A DNA stretch of 64,000 bases from positions 112,533,982-112,597,981 of the forward strand of contig NC_051850.1 in the NCBI RefSeq assembly GCF_905115235.1. Direction: 5' to 3'. The notes below the pieces were generated by a model, which did not search any database, was not told where the DNA came from, and was given only the letters and a program-made list of their open reading frames with translations. Made by a program: the position numbers and the translations under genes. The stretch comes from Hermetia illucens (taxonomy: Eukaryota; Arthropoda; Insecta; Diptera; Stratiomyidae). Below are positions 1 through 12,300 of the stretch, one piece after another (the stretch's first letter is position 1; every line of letters starts with the position of its first letter).

Positions 1-880
1 AGCTATTTTGACAGCTGCCTTGAGAGATTTATTGGGGATGCTATCCAAGCCAGGTGCTTTATTTCCGACAATTTTATCCGCAGCTTCGAGGACCTCCGTT
101 TCACTTACCATGGGAACTTCGGCGGTGTCTATCTCGACAGTGGGAAGGTTAGCGGTACTCACATTCTGTGGGAAAAGATCCGTGGCTATTTTATTAAGCA
201 GAGTATAGTAAGAGATCGGTGGGGAGCGTTTGCATTTAACTTTTGATATTATGGTTTTATAGGTGCCAGCCCAGGGTTTCGTGTCTGCTTCATTACACAA
301 TCGCTTAAAGTGTTCGCTTTTACTTTTTATGATGGCCACATGTAATTTCTTCCGAACGTTTTATATTCTTTATGTAATTGCTCATATCCAGATCGGTTTC
401 TATTGCACTGACTGCGCCTTCTGGCCTTGAGGCAGAACTTGCGGCATTCTCCGATTTCAGAATTCCACCAAAAGTTCGGAGCTCGCTTCTGGGATACAAC
501 ATACCTTGGCATGGATGCGTCACATGCTCGCCGTAACTTTTCGCCAATCTGTAAAGCTTTATTTTCTGCGCTTCCTTCAAGCGCTGTATTCTGCTGCAGA
601 ACTTCTTTGAAAATTTCCTCGTCAAACTTATTAGCTGCCCACCTTTCCTCTCTCTTTCGGGACCATTTCATTCCTTTACCATGCCTAATATCAAAAATGA
701 TGGCCTGGTGGTCGCTATGTGTATATTCGTCACTGACATACCACTGGAGATCCTTAGCTAAAACATCGCTGACAAAAGTGACATCTATCACGGACCCCAT
801 TTCTCTCTTACGGAAAGTGTTCACGCATCCAGTGTTAGCAACTACAAATCACCAAAGCCTTTGTCGCTTTCTTATGTAAT
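1..880 (-). mobile_element. R1-like LINE fragment (LINE-F): endonuclease end, linker and start of reverse transcriptase
   Basis: Read on the minus strand, 824-327 gives the end of an apurinic-type endonuclease (MGSVIDVTF ... DEYTHSDHQAIIFDI, the SDHQ catalytic box) followed by a basic linker. Further along, about 210-1 gives the start of a reverse transcriptase with the NKAPGLDSIPNKSLK box. This order and these motifs are typical of R1-clade non-LTR retrotransposons. The frame is broken between the two parts and the element runs off the window edge. A second piece of what looks like the same family is at 34150-34710. It lies in the presumed upstream intron of the alpha-2/delta gene. Confidence 0.75.
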
Positions 881-999
881 TTCTGACTTGCGCATTTCGG
901 ATTTGTTTTTTAATCTCCTGTTCACTACTTTGTGGAGTAAAGAACACACACTTAAAGCTGTGCAATTGGTAAGCTCACAGCAGCAAGATAAATACAAGA

Positions 1000-2520
1000 C
1001 GTCCACAAACATCGACGACGGCTAGAAGAGAGCAACTAGATTAAGAGGCCAACCCCCTAGCACCCTAACCATGAATCGTGTCATCACTTGCGATACTATT
1101 TCACTTCTATGCCGTGTAGCAAATGATCACGCTGCCTAGTGAATAGAACTGCGGTGATCACATAATCAATGTAACCCTGGACCTTTATTCCAGTATGAGT
1201 TACCTCTGCTAATAGGTCCCTCCACTTACCTGCTTTCTAGAATTTTTCCCACCCAGATACCCAAAAATGCACATGTGGCTTTTTCTTTAGTACCCGTTGA
1301 TTGGGTCGCATAGTGAACCCATTATCTGATACAGGGCAGAGTCGGTTGTCTTCGTGCTCAATAAAGATATTGGCATTGATATAAATGATCATGCATTAAA
1401 AAATTAGTTCTAATAATGTTGTCCAAGACCCTCTTCACCGTTATAAGTATGAAGGATATTAGGCAAATTGGTTTCACGTCGCAGCCAGAATGGTCCTCTT
1501 TTCCACTGTGAAATAGGACCACACAGAAATTAGTTTTGAAATGAATGGACCTTCTATCTTCCTAATTTTCCGTTAACATTTTCCCCGATTTACTTTAGCT
1601 TGAAGGATTTTCGGATCTCTATCTTCGCCCTAACTAGGTTTTTAATCCACCAAGGTACCCTTAATGAGGCAACTGACTTAACTGAATATTTGGCCTCATA
1701 GGCGTCAATAACATCTACTAAAATCTTCTTCCATTGTTTCCAGTTCTAGTTCATTCCTGATTGGACTGCCCACTTCTAGATGAGTCATGTTAGTACTTAG
1801 GTGCCTTAGGTAGGCATCTATTCTACTGAATTTCCTAAATTGTCTATTTTAAAGCTGCCCTCGACGTCAAATTTGAATCATTTATATTCCGATATTGAGG
1901 GTTCATCCGTAACTCTCCAGTTCCCAACTAGTCTAATCATAAAAGTCTTCACTAAGGCTGTAGCTAGGACCGCTTGTATGATGCTAGTGTCGAATATGAT
2001 CGTATTTCCAACATTGTGTATTCCACTATTCCTCGCCTATTACTAAGGGTAAGCTCGAAAAGGTACTCACCTCTTCGGTTAGTGTCTCTCCCCTATATCT
2101 GGTTATGTGTATTGGTATCCCAACGAACAGAAAATGGTAGACATATATTCCAATTTGGGTTTATGAATAATGATGATGGTTTTCGGCCCATTTTTGCTTG
2201 TGCACTTGCACCGGAATATGACGAACCTTTAGTTGAAATGACATTTGTCGTTCATAATTACCTCTGAAGGTCGATCACCCACCCTGTCAGACCTGGTTGA
2301 ACAAGAATTTGGCATTCCATTCCTTACAGGCCTCCCGGACCATAAGCTTTCCATTTTCCATTTTCGGTTAAGCTTCTTATGAGCATTCTTCTCTTGTGGA
2401 CTGATCTCCACTGTTCCCCTTTTCTTCGGCTCTGCTGTTCAATGCTAACCTAGAACTTCTTGAGGGCTTCTTCCGGTTCCAGTACTTCGTTCTAATAGCA
2501 TAGATACTATTTAGCACCTA
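1000..2520 (-). mobile_element. Decayed LINE-D remnant (R1/I/LOA-like)
   Basis: On the minus strand the order is a piece of ORF1 (LEPEEALKKF near 2500, matching the LKPEEALKKV stretch of the copy at 43.9 kb), then endonuclease-like sequence (THNQIWGRDTNRRGEYLFE near 2150), a VPWWIKNL linker near 1650, and the start of a reverse transcriptase (PICLISFILITVKRVLDNIIRTN near 1450). Many stops and frame changes make it a fossil. It belongs with the RNase H-bearing family seen at 9-12 kb and 43-46 kb. Confidence 0.6.
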
Positions 2521-4080
2521 CGCCACTAATGCCCGCTAAGAATTAGTGGTATCCATCAGGTTCACCTTTCTATGATAAGAACTTGTAGTTGTTGGAAAAT
2601 TGAAAAATGCTAGCCATTCATTGGGAAAGCCACATATTAAGAAGCACTGTTGATTCATATAGAAAAGCAGAATAGCCGAAACCGAATGGTGAGGAACTCT
2701 ATTGGTCATACGCTACTGACGCATATTGAAAGGCTCATTTGCCTAGAGTCCATTTCATTGAGCTGTGTTCTGGCCCAATCTGGTGCTATGCTATTGTCGG
2801 GTCTAATGAGTTTCCTCTGCGAGGAGATTATAGGTTTAAGTCAATTTGACTTGCTCGAGATCACGGGGATTATCAGTTTTGAGACCCTATCAGGCTTCTC
2901 GAAAAATCAACGTGGGACGGAGTGATAGTGTATTCCTCCACTCTGGAGTTTCTCAAATTTGGCATAATTTGCCTGTGTATGCTAGACATTTTATTCTGAA
3001 GGATGTCAGCCGAATGTTAACTTTATTTGCTGGTCTTAAATTGTGACGAGTAAGAATAGGAGCCGCTCATACGATACAATTTTTGAGATTTAAAAGCACT
3101 CCCTCAAACACTCAAAGTATTCCATGCTTATCGTAAAAGGCGACTAGAAAGAATGAACATCTGAACTAATAACCTGTAAAGCAAGCGCGAATCCGGCTCA
3201 GGACTTTTGTTGGCAACTACTACAACAACCCCACTTCCTGGGAGCCGCCTTCTGATTAGATCTTGTTTGGGAGATTGAGGGCGAGGCTAAAGGGCAGTTG
3301 TACAATGCTAAGCATCAATAGAGATTCCCGATATAAAGGAGCAATGCGCCTTCTATAGGCATTTATAATACATGCAGTTCAGAAGAAGCTTCCTAAAGAT
3401 GAGATCGTGACAGATGATTGAATGAAAAGGTGCATTTTGACCACACTTTGCTCAGACATCCGATGGGAAGACGTGGTTTTGGTGACCTCAGAAAAGCGGT
3501 GAAAGGCCATGACATGGTTGTATTTCGAGTGACCAGCGGCGAACATCTAATCACGATCAATGTGCGTAAACAAAAGGGTGTTAGGTTGTTTACTTTCGCT
3601 ACTATATCTCCTTGAAGGGGTACACAGCGTCAGCCCCAAATTCAATGCGGGCTGTTTCGGCGCGGCCAGTGGAAAAACTTTCTTGTTGCGCAAACGAAAC
3701 AAACTCCGAAAAGCCTGCCCCAAAATATTGGTGAACACTGGGCCGTCATCCAAGGTGCCGCCACCTCTGGTGCGAGTAAAGTTATCGGTCATGCCCCAAA
3801 AGGATAACGCAAGACTGGCTGACTGCGAAAATGAAGGAGCAGATTAATGGGTGTGAGGAATTGAAAGTTCTATTTATTGCTGCAAGCACAAATTAACGTG
3901 ACGCGTTGGATCTCCGTTATCGTAACAATATACAAGAAGGATAGCCTGACATATTTACTACTATTACGTTGACGGGAGAATGAGAAGCTGCCGCAAATAA
4001 TAACGACTTCGCTACCGTATATCACTCCACGAACGAGCTTGCAGGTGGTCGTAACGGTAGGCTTCTCATCCATGAGAAGT
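2521..4080. other. Intronic/intergenic stretch, no gene recognised
   Basis: No host exon could be recognised. Short open frames such as 3418-3847 show no familiar motif. The sequence near 3120-3225 resembles transposon untranslated DNA, but I cannot assign it. If the alpha-2/delta gene begins upstream of the window, this stretch lies in one of its introns. Confidence 0.4.
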
Positions 4081-4084
4081 TCCA

Positions 4085-4285
4085 CCCTTTGCAGATGATA
4101 CGTGTGGAAATGACGACCAATTCTTCACATGTTGTGCTATGCAATGGAATCCATTACCACTGTATGGCCGGCGATTAGGTCGTCCCAGAATTACCTGGCA
4201 TAGAAAAGTTGAGGAAAAATGCAAGCTTCTCGGTAATTCGTTTAGGTAGCTAAAGCACATTGTCAAGAAATGAACGATATGACGT
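4085..4285 (+). mobile_element. LINE-B 3' coding fragment
   Basis: The plus strand reads CCAMQWNPLPLYGRRLGRP followed by TWHRKVEEKCKLLGNSF. This is the C-terminal end of a CR1/RTE-like reverse transcriptase protein (family pattern: LRRG..IA..A..WNP.G.R.RGRP). The same AMQWNP motif occurs on the minus strand near 6400, so both belong to one family. The fragment ends about 310 bp before the first visible alpha-2/delta exon. Confidence 0.6.
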
Positions 4286-4596
4286 AAATCATCACATTCC
4301 ACTATTTAGTAGGTTTCAGATATTTATATGCATTTCGATTTTCGATGGACTCATCCATGTCAAACATATTTTTAAAACAAACGAGGTCTACTCATCTGAA
4401 GTTTCTGGAATATTTCAAACTGGAATGCATTAACCCACTTTCCAGACAACCCCATGATTTCGCAATGGAGCCATTGCCTTCACTGACTCTTGCAGCATTT
4501 CTAAATAATCCAAAAGATAGCAGTTTGATATACCCAAAAATTTATTGATCATAAAGCTGTTCTGCGTAACCCCTAAGTAGCAATTATTAATTACAG

Positions 4597-5599
4597 TGTG
4601 CGGTGGAGTCAACAGCCGACTGTGCAAAAACGAAAACTTGTGCATCTGATTCGATTGACTGTTACATCCTCGACAATAATGGCTACGTGATCATTTCACC
4701 TAAATCATCTGATACTGGTAAATTTTTCGGGGAAGTGCGAGGAGACATAATGACAAGATTAGTTCAGGAAGGTGTTTACAAAGATGTAACCATATATGAT
4801 TACCAAGCAATTTGCTTTGAACCAAAATTCAACGATAATTCTTCAAATCGACTCCGATCGGTAAAGGATGCTATTATGAACTTGTCAGTGCTCCATTTAA
4901 AACCTCTTTTGAATTTTTCAGCCTTTAAAGCATTTTCTCACTTTGGTTAAGTGGTTTTGGAGACAGATCGTTTGGGCCTTTGTAAATCTCCAGATTATCC
5001 CAATAGAAGCCATGAATATGTCCTACATTGACGACGAATTCTCAGATAGACACCCACCGTCCAAAGCCGAAGTACAACAGTTCGATAGTCGTGTTTTGAT
5101 TAAACGAACTCGGCCTCAGTCCTGCGACAAGGAGATGAAACTCTACACCCTAGACTTGAATGAAAATCGGACTGTGTTCACAACAGCATCAATGGGTTGC
5201 GAGAGACCATTTGTGATAATGCCAATTCCTGCCAGCAATCTATTTCTTCTTGTGGTTGACGCTCTATGCACAGCAGATCCTTCTAAAGTACTGACCACAT
5301 TGCCAAAGGAAGTCGATTACAACCAATCACTTCCATGTTTTAAGTCGAGGAACCAAAGCTTCTCCAGGAAAAGACCCTTGAGCTGTATAAACAAACATGT
5401 CAATGTAAGTATTCTCATTTTCCGGTTGAACCTCCAATCGTGCCAGTTTCGACCTATTTTTTTCAAACTCTGTTATCTTTACTTTATCTTACAGGAAAGT
5501 TCTATCGAACTGTGCGGAGACGCCAGTCACGTGTTAGCCAACTACCTTTTGATAGCTATCGCGTTAGGTTTAATCCACTTTTTTAAATTTAGTCTTTGA
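4597..5599 (+). CDS. Voltage-gated calcium channel alpha-2/delta subunit, C-terminal exons (5' partial)
   Basis: Three phase-0 exons are visible: 4597-4860, 4922-5404 and 5495-5599 (TGA), 283 codons in all. The introns are 61 and 90 bp, each with GT...AG ends. The acceptor before the first exon is TTACAG at 4591-4596. The protein has the conserved membrane-proximal part of alpha-2/delta: DCYILDNNGYVIIS, GKFFGEVRGDIM, VTIYDYQAICFEP, then VNLQIIPIEA, DRHPPSKAEVQQFD, GCERPFVIMPIP, and a cysteine-rich RPLSCINKHVN. It ends in a hydrophobic tail (VLANYLLIAIALGLIHFF) that fits a membrane anchor or GPI signal. The family is an extracellular accessory subunit that raises surface expression and alters gating of Cav channels at synapses. 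The VWA and Cache domains must lie upstream. Which insect paralogue this is cannot be told from the tail alone. Confidence 0.93.
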
Positions 5600-6077
5600 A
5601 AATAACGGTCAGCTTATAAACAACTGCTGTATAGCTACAACTTATAAAATGTATATGAGAAACTATATAGACAAGGAGCCTGGTCACTGCGACTAGTATT
5701 ATTTAGCTTTTGTAATACTTAGGTAAATGCAAAGAAAATCTTGTTAAAGAACAAATCTCTCCATAGCATTAACTCCTTTAATTAATTCCTATTAAAATTC
5801 TATTTAACTGTTAACGTCTTACTCAGAGATTCTATTATTTATTATTTGTCTCCATCATGAATGTTATCATTGTCTTCAGGATCATAATCAATTATACACA
5901 AAGCAAAGGAACGAATGCCACAGTTAAATTTATAACCGGATATGTCTAGTGATGAAGTACACAAGAAAGTATTATAAATCGTCGTTAAATAAGATCTAAG
6001 ATCAATAGTTTTATGTTGGAAATCTGTTTCTTTTCTAAGCGGAGAAATTTCATGTACCTAACTAATTCTAATGCTTG

Positions 6078-6083
6078 AATAAA
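6078..6083 (+). terminator. Candidate poly(A) signal of the alpha-2/delta gene
   Basis: AATAAA lies 480 bp after the TGA stop in AT-rich sequence with no other gene between. It is the first canonical hexamer I saw after the stop, so the 3' UTR is probably about 0.5 kb. Confidence 0.45.
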
Positions 6084-6364
6084 GTGTAATACGCCAACAA
6101 GGTTTACATCATTAATTTATTTCCCCTTATTATTTATATTCGACTGTTTACTTTTGGGACCACAATTAAAGAAGATATAAATAACCAAAATTAATATATA
6201 TACATATATGAGTGGCGTTTACCCTTTGGTGGGGTGTAGTGTGTCAGCCACACCTAGACGTCATCGCTTGCGGTTACCCTAAATGCGCTTCAGCTCCCCC
6301 TGCACTTCTTGAGACGCCCGCAATCCTTCTCCACTGTTCTGCACCAAGTGCCCTTGGAGCGACC

Positions 6365-7770
6365 CACTTACTCACCTTGGAAGAATGGATTCCATTGCAT
6401 TGCGTTGCTAGCAAAGCAATTGTCGCCCCTCCTCAATCTGTGATCTATCCACTGCCACTTGCGTATTCTAATCACATTGTGTATAGTTGCCAGGCCTATG
6501 TCCCAACCAACTTCTTCGTTTGAAATAGTACCAGACCAGCAAAACTTCAAATGACAGTGAGTCACTTTCCATGTACTAATCCCATATAGCAACAGAGAAC
6601 GAACACTAGTACGGAACAGTCTCAACTTAACGTTGGTGTAAAGATAACTTCTTTTTCAGATTTTAGAGAAGGTAGTGAAGGCGGATCTAGCATTGTCAAT
6701 GCATCGGGAAATATCCAGATCGGTGCTACCGTCGCCAGAAACGATGCCTGTTAATGCAAATAGGGAGATTACAATGACCCGTCAGACTGAGAAGCTTAGT
6801 TTTTTGGCGTTTATCTTCGTCCAACTCTACTTGCTACTCTTTCTAAATCCAAAGCCATTTGGCCAACGTCCATGACTCGGTGAGAAAGCAAATAGATTCC
6901 ATCGGCGTAGTCGAGGTGTTTGCGCGAATCTATTCCTTTTGTTTACATTGATGGTCGAAATGATTTTCCTTCTGCTTGAAAGAGCAGTCCGTATGTGCAT
7001 GTTACGATGACTAGCAATTTTATCCACAAAACTGTGGAGAAGTGTTCTTTCCGCCTCTTCAACTGATCGTCCTCTACAGGCCCATCGGAAAATTTGCGGC
7101 CACATGCAGTTACTTTCGTGATACGGTATACATTTCTGAAATGATTGCGTTCCGCTTCCCTCAGCTCAGCTCAATAACGCAATTTGTCACGGCGTACACT
7201 ACGTTCAACTTCTTGGGAGTTGCCACGGCGTTTAAGCGCCACGCCCACCATCACTCACAGCGGTTAGCAAAACCTGCGCGTAGTGGCGGACGCAACACGC
7301 AAGCGGATGTAAGCGACTATCAGTTTGTGATCTATTTGAACCCGATATCAGCGCTTCTGTTATTACGCACATCCAAAAGACAACTTCTAAATTTTACTAT
7401 TTATCGATAAGTGGTCGATTTGATTGCTCATACGGTGTCGGTCAATTGAAACCCAACTGCATCGCATTGTACAATTGTGATGCTCCTTAACCTGGATAGG
7501 AATCTTATGGTTAGAATCCTGTCAGAAACTGGTTCCCAGATCAAGAAGGCGCACCTTGCGGTAGCCGTCAGAAATAACCCGCAATCGGATTCTCATCTGC
7601 TACCACTTGGCTTTCCAGAGTACAAAAGCACGTTGTCATTCACTTCACAATGTTACCTCGTGTAGGGCCAGAATGTCCAGCTTATATCATTGGGATTCTC
7701 ACTCGGCCCCTGTGAGGGCCTTCACCACCGTTGGTGATCAGCGTGCGCACATTGCAGAAACCAATATCTG
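6365..7770 (-). mobile_element. Decayed LINE-B copy (CR1/RTE-like)
   Basis: On the minus strand, 7760-7400 matches the endonuclease region of the copy at 23.8-24.4 kb (the two share the 'TPYEQS' tail and the VTTLGF-like stretch). A linker at 7400-7050 follows. At 6625-6368 comes the C-terminal reverse-transcriptase end: RSLLLYGISTWKVT, WSGTISNEE, KWQWIDHRLRRGDNCFASNAMQWNP. The central reverse transcriptase is mostly lost. This is a fossil with many frame breaks. Confidence 0.65.
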
Positions 7771-7779
7771 CTCCAATAA

Positions 7780-8590
7780 AGTTAATAATAGTAAGTTGCT
7801 ATTAAACTTTTGCATCACTTTAAATTCATGCAGGTTGAGCCAGTATTATGTAAACATCATACTGAGAGGTTTAGTGGAAGGCCTACTGCAATTAGGAATT
7901 TGCTTTCTTTCGCGAGAAATTACTGCACCCTAAGAGATAAAATTTCAGTATCACGTTAAAGTGAATATTTGAACACACTCAAAACACATTTTTCACGATT
8001 TATAAATGGGCACCTAAGTACTTTTATACAAAAATCCACAGAACCATTCATACCTGAAGCGTCGAACTTCTAATTTGTTTTTAATAAAACGAGGGAAGCT
8101 GCAGAAGTAACTCTGGTTCCCGCCAAGCTACAACGGCAGACACTCACCTCTCCTTGCGGGACTGTCGTATGGTATTATGCTGCGGGCTCAAATAGAATTT
8201 ATCTTGTCTTCGTATTCTTGTTCCTTTTTTCAACTGATCTCCGTAACCTTTTCCACTTCAACAGATGTTTCATGACGTTCTCGGATGTGAAGCACGTCTA
8301 GTTCTAGCTTTCGATTCAGTTCTTTATTTTATGTACTTAGCAACGTTCAAACACTTTAAGCAATATAGAAGTATGCTCGACAACCTCCGTATCTATTCAA
8401 AAACCGCGATCGGCAACGTTCCATCCATCTAGAAAAATCCTATGCGATTCTATGCAGATAGTGACCTTTTCCTGACTTGGTCCGCCTCGCCTGTTACTTA
8501 GCGATAGATTCAGTCCGTACGAACTCTCCCCGTGCAGGATCGTGACATGATGTTAATGTTGACCACGGTAGCTACCATTTGGTTGGAATT
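7780..8590. other. Stretch with a repeat-E tail only
   Basis: No gene is recognised. Bases 8037-8080 carry the recurrent TACCTGAAGCGTCGA motif described under repeat family E. The rest shows nothing I can assign. Confidence 0.4.
8037..8080 (-). repeat. Repeat family E tail, copy a
   Basis: CATACCTGAAGCGTCGAAC at 8049-8067 matches the tails at 19.91, 20.38 and 40.38 kb and, inverted, 12.57 kb. Only about 45 bp are clearly shared here. Confidence 0.5.
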
Positions 8591-8649
8591 GTAGAGCAGC
8601 GTACTTTTGGCATCTAACAAGAGCTCTCAAGTGACGTGGCCAGATCAAT

Positions 8650-8990
8650 TCACAACAGGGCGAGTCCACCACGCTGCTTCAGTTCGTTGTCTGGCTTGAA
8701 CGTGTTAGTCAGACTATTGTTGATTCTAATTTGTGCCGTCGAGTTATAGTCATTTCAGGAATCGGACAAGTTTTGCTAGGATTCCGAAAGGAAGCATTTT
8801 GGGGGGTACTAACAGCTGTTGATGCATTCAATAATGTGGTTTGGAGGTCTCTCAAATGGAATAGAAAAAATTGTTTGACAAAGAGTTGACATGCAGAAGT
8901 AGCTGGAAAGAACAGTTCACTACAATTCTTGCAAATAATATGGCAAACCAGCAAGCGAAATCATCTTTACCATTAACACCCCTGCGGAGA
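8650..8990 (+). mobile_element. Possible LINE reverse-transcriptase fragment
   Basis: The plus strand reads ESTTLLQFVVWLERVSQTIV and, further on, VLTAVDAFNNVVWRSL. This loosely resembles the R1-type pattern of a 'ST..A...V' helix followed by the 'LDV.NAFNS..W' catalytic strand. The key aspartate pattern is degenerate, so the call is weak. Confidence 0.3.
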
Positions 8991-9049
8991 TTTCCAGTGC
9001 GGGTCCTACAGGTAGGTAGGTATCAGTAGCCGCTCCAATTAGCGCTGTA

Positions 9050-10527
9050 GTGCATCGTTTTGATGCCACAAACTCCTAAGACCGTGACTGCTGTTATGAG
9101 AGCAGGGAGGCAGTGACCGGGCGGCTCAGATCTTCAGAGCCAGCCCGTAGCATTCACGAAGGAAAGAAGCTCTGCCACCCTGCAGCTTTAAATCTCTCTG
9201 AGGTCCCCAAAGAATGGTTTACCCAGTGTCTGCAGCCTGACTTTAGCAAGAGCTGGGCAATCGTCTGAGGGCCCCCCCCCCCTTCGCCGCAGCTTCGACG
9301 AATTGTAGGGCATGCCGAGTCAGGCGGCATGGTCCCCTATGGGCCAGTGCTCCGTGCAGACCACCGAAATCTTGTATGCATTTGCACGCATCTGGCACAA
9401 GAGCTCTCGTGATCGGGTTAAGTTATAAAGGGGCCAAATCCGCCTCGATTTGCCACGGGTGGTAAGTCTTCGCATCTAAGCCCCGCGGCTGCTAAGTAAT
9501 GCAAAAAGGTTCCGCCCTTAACAGTCGTCAGCGAGATACCGACCGTACTCGCCGAAGAACTGCCAAGAGTAGCACCCCGCCTATGCTCAGGAACTCAGAG
9601 GAGGGTTACCTTGAGCAAGCCGCCCAGACTCTTCAGCGCCTTGCTGCACTGCCCCACCAGTCTGGAGGATGTCGTAGCTAAGTACAGAGCCTTAATGACC
9701 TCTTGGCTGCCGGTCAGAATGGCTATGTTACGCTTGGGGCTCGGATCATATTCCGGCCATCGAAATACTTCCATTATCGCCAGTAGTTCTGCTTGCTTAC
9801 AATGGGGAAACCTGGAAGACCATACGACTCGGATACACTGTGTCTATTCGAGAACCCTAATGTGGAGATCTGGGGGAGGAGATGCAGGAGTACATTGAGA
9901 GCATCTGGCGGACAGGACTGCAAAGCCCCAGTGGTCCTTGCACATGCGGTTCTTTGAATTCTATTAAGCTTCGTTCAATTGTACTTTTTGCTCAAAGCCT
10001 GCCACCAGACAATAGAGCCGTACGTTAGGATTGGATGCACCACAGCGGTGAACTACATCCAGAGAACCATCCTCGGCCGGAGACCCCACTTTTTTTGTAA
10101 AGGTTTTCTAGCAAGCATAGAAGGCTATACAAGCCTTTTTAACCATCATCTCTATAATCAATCTCCAATTTAGTTTCCAGGATTGCGCCCAGATACTTTA
10201 CTTTGGAGGAAAGAACCAATCTTTGTTCATTTAGCCATGGTAGGTGGATTTCCGGTACCCTTGTCTTGGCGGTGAACAGCATCAGTTCCGTTTTAGGTGG
10301 GTATCTGCGGGCCACAGGCACAACTTTCGTAACGCTCCTTCCTTGTTGCTGCTCATAACGAAGGGAAACATTCCTGAGACTAATATCACCAAGTCGTCGG
10401 CATACACCACTATCTTCAACCCACTGCTGTACAATTCTCTTGAAAAAAATTATAAAATTAGTAACCACAGCGCGGGAGAGATGGCACCACCCTGGGCGTG
10501 CCTCTATTCATAGTTCTGGTCAAGTGG
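9050..10527 (-). mobile_element. LINE-D copy, left part: reverse transcriptase, RNase H and C-terminus
   Basis: Minus strand. 10500-10330 holds RT sequence that reads VVYADDLVILVSGMFPS-like in one frame. 10330-10140 gives PPKTELMLFTAKTRVPEIHLP and KVKYLGAILETKL. 9890-9600 gives an RNase H domain (QAELLAIME, NIAIL, LLWVPEHR). 9270-9130 gives the C-terminal CPALAKVRLQTLGKPFFGDL and LLSFVNATGWL. RT followed by RNase H is characteristic of the I/R1/LOA-type LINEs. Its upstream half continues at 12062-12300, so the LINE-A piece between the two halves landed inside it. Confidence 0.75.
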
Positions 10528-12058
10528 ATGCCAAGGAGCCGATGGAATTACAGCCGAATTGGTTAAATATGGAGGCGACCAGTTACACCAAGTGGTTCAT
10601 CAACTTGTGCTCAAGGTATGGGACAGCGAATCAATGCCTGACGATTGGCAACGAGGCATTATCTGTCTCATACATAAAAAGGGAGATATCACACAGTGCA
10701 GCAATTATAGAGGTATCACGTTGCTGAGCACCATCTATAAGATAATCTCCACTATCTTGCTAGACCGGATAGCCCCATACGCCCAGAACATCATTGGCCC
10801 ATACCAAAGAGGCTTCACTCCAGGCAAATGAGCAACAGATCAGATTTTCTCTCTGCGGCAAGCGATGGAAAAACTGTTGGAATATGGGCAACAGTTGCAC
10901 AATCTGTTCATCGACTTTAAAGCCGCCTATGATAGCATAGGGTAAAACTGTACACGGCCATGAGAGAATTCGGTATCCCGACGAAATTAATAAGACTGAC
11001 TAGGCTGACCCTGACCAATGTGCGAGGCCAGATAAAAGCAGCAGGATCACTCTCAAGACCATTCGACATCAACAACGGTCTGCGACAAGGGGATGCCCTA
11101 TCAAGCGTCCTCTTTAACCTGGTCCTCGAGAAAGTGATCCGTGATGCTGAGGTAAATGCAAGAGGTACGATCCTCTTCAAGTCCACCCAACTACTGGCCT
11201 ATGCTGACGATATCGACATCATGGGAAGAACCACCCGAGACGTACAAACTGCCTTCATCCAGATCGAGCAGGCGGCGATTGGCGCGAGATCTTGGGCTGC
11301 ACATCAATGAAGGCAAGACAAAATATATGGTGGCCACGTCAGCACCGAAGACGAATCAACCAACAACATCAAACCGCACTGGTCAAACACGAAGAAGAAT
11401 AAGGATAAGAGAATACAACTTTGAGACTGTTGACAATTTCTCCTATCTAAGGTCGAAAATCACAACCGATAACAACTACGATGATGAAATCCGCGCACGG
11501 TTGTTGTCAGCCAACAGAGCCTATTTCAGCTTACAAAAACTGTTCCGCTCGAAACGTCTCACCATAGGGTCAAAGTTCTTACTGTACAAGACTATGATCT
11601 TGCCAGTCCTCATGTATTCCTCGGAAACTTGAGTTCTTAGCAAGGAAAATTGCGAACTCTTGGCCGCGTTCGAGAGAAGAATCCTCCGAAGAATTTTTGG
11701 CCCTCTACATGAGGATGGACGATTCCGTAGCCTACACAATGACGAAATCTATGAGCGATACCATGACCGTCCGGTTATGGATAAAATCCGGCTCAATAGG
11801 TTACGGTGGGCGGGTCACTTAATCCGTATGGATGAAGATGATCCCACCCGGAAAGTCTATAAGGGCAATATCTATGGTAGAAAAAGAAGACGAGGCAGAC
11901 TCTGCCTAAGATGGAGCGATGGCGTGGTCAGGACGCTAGACAGCTTTTAGGGATATCGAATTGGTGGACCTCGGCGCAAAACCGGGATGTCTGGAGTTCC
12001 TTATTAAGGCAGGCCTAGACCGGATACCGGTTGTTGCGCCGTTGATAATGATGATGAT
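10527..12058 (+). mobile_element. LINE-A, 5'-truncated copy 1
   Basis: Plus strand. GADGITAELVKYGGDQLHQV starts near 10530 and runs through IHKKGDITQCSNYRGITLLS, the RT motif QGDALS, the YADDIDIM box near 11200, and the C-terminal arm RLRWAGHLIRMDEDDPTRKV, ending in the GGTTGTTGCGCC 3' end and a GAT-rich tail at about 12055. It is about 95% like the copy at 25.9-28.3 kb by eye but has several frame breaks and stops. It interrupts the LINE-D element on the other strand. No clear target duplication was seen, and part of the host LINE appears missing at the junction. Confidence 0.85.
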
Positions 12059-12061
12059 AAT

Positions 12062-12300
12062 CCAATGCGTAAGACACCCCTCCAATCCAATACTTGTCAA
12101 GGCTTGATGGCGTTGATACTAACGTTGTTGAAGGCCGCAGAAAGTAGCTAGGGTATACTGCTTGTACTGAAGTGACCGCTCAACCATGCCAGTCACCTCG
12201 TGTAGATCGATTTCTGTGGATTTGCCTTTGAGGTAGACATGCTCCTGAAGTCTTTGCAGAATGTTACTTCCACTCACTCGTAAATCCTTGGAATTTTAAG
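12062..12300 (-). mobile_element. LINE-D copy, right part (RT start)
   Basis: The minus strand reads KGKSTEIDLHEVTGMVERSL and LQYKQYTLATF, then IKALTSIGLEGCLTHWI-like sequence. This is the helix just before the LINE-D RT catalytic site. It continues into the piece at 9050-10527 once the LINE-A insertion is set aside. Confidence 0.55.

Noticed and set aside
3418-3847. Host exon suggested by overlapping open frames
   Set aside because: No motif, no credible splice pair, and no similarity to alpha-2/delta.
4345-4548. An additional alpha-2/delta exon just before 4597
   Set aside because: The open frame has no similarity to the family and no fitting donor/acceptor pair was found.
9281-9290. C-run as a regulatory element
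   Set aside because: A short homopolymer in decayed LINE-D sequence, without any supporting context.
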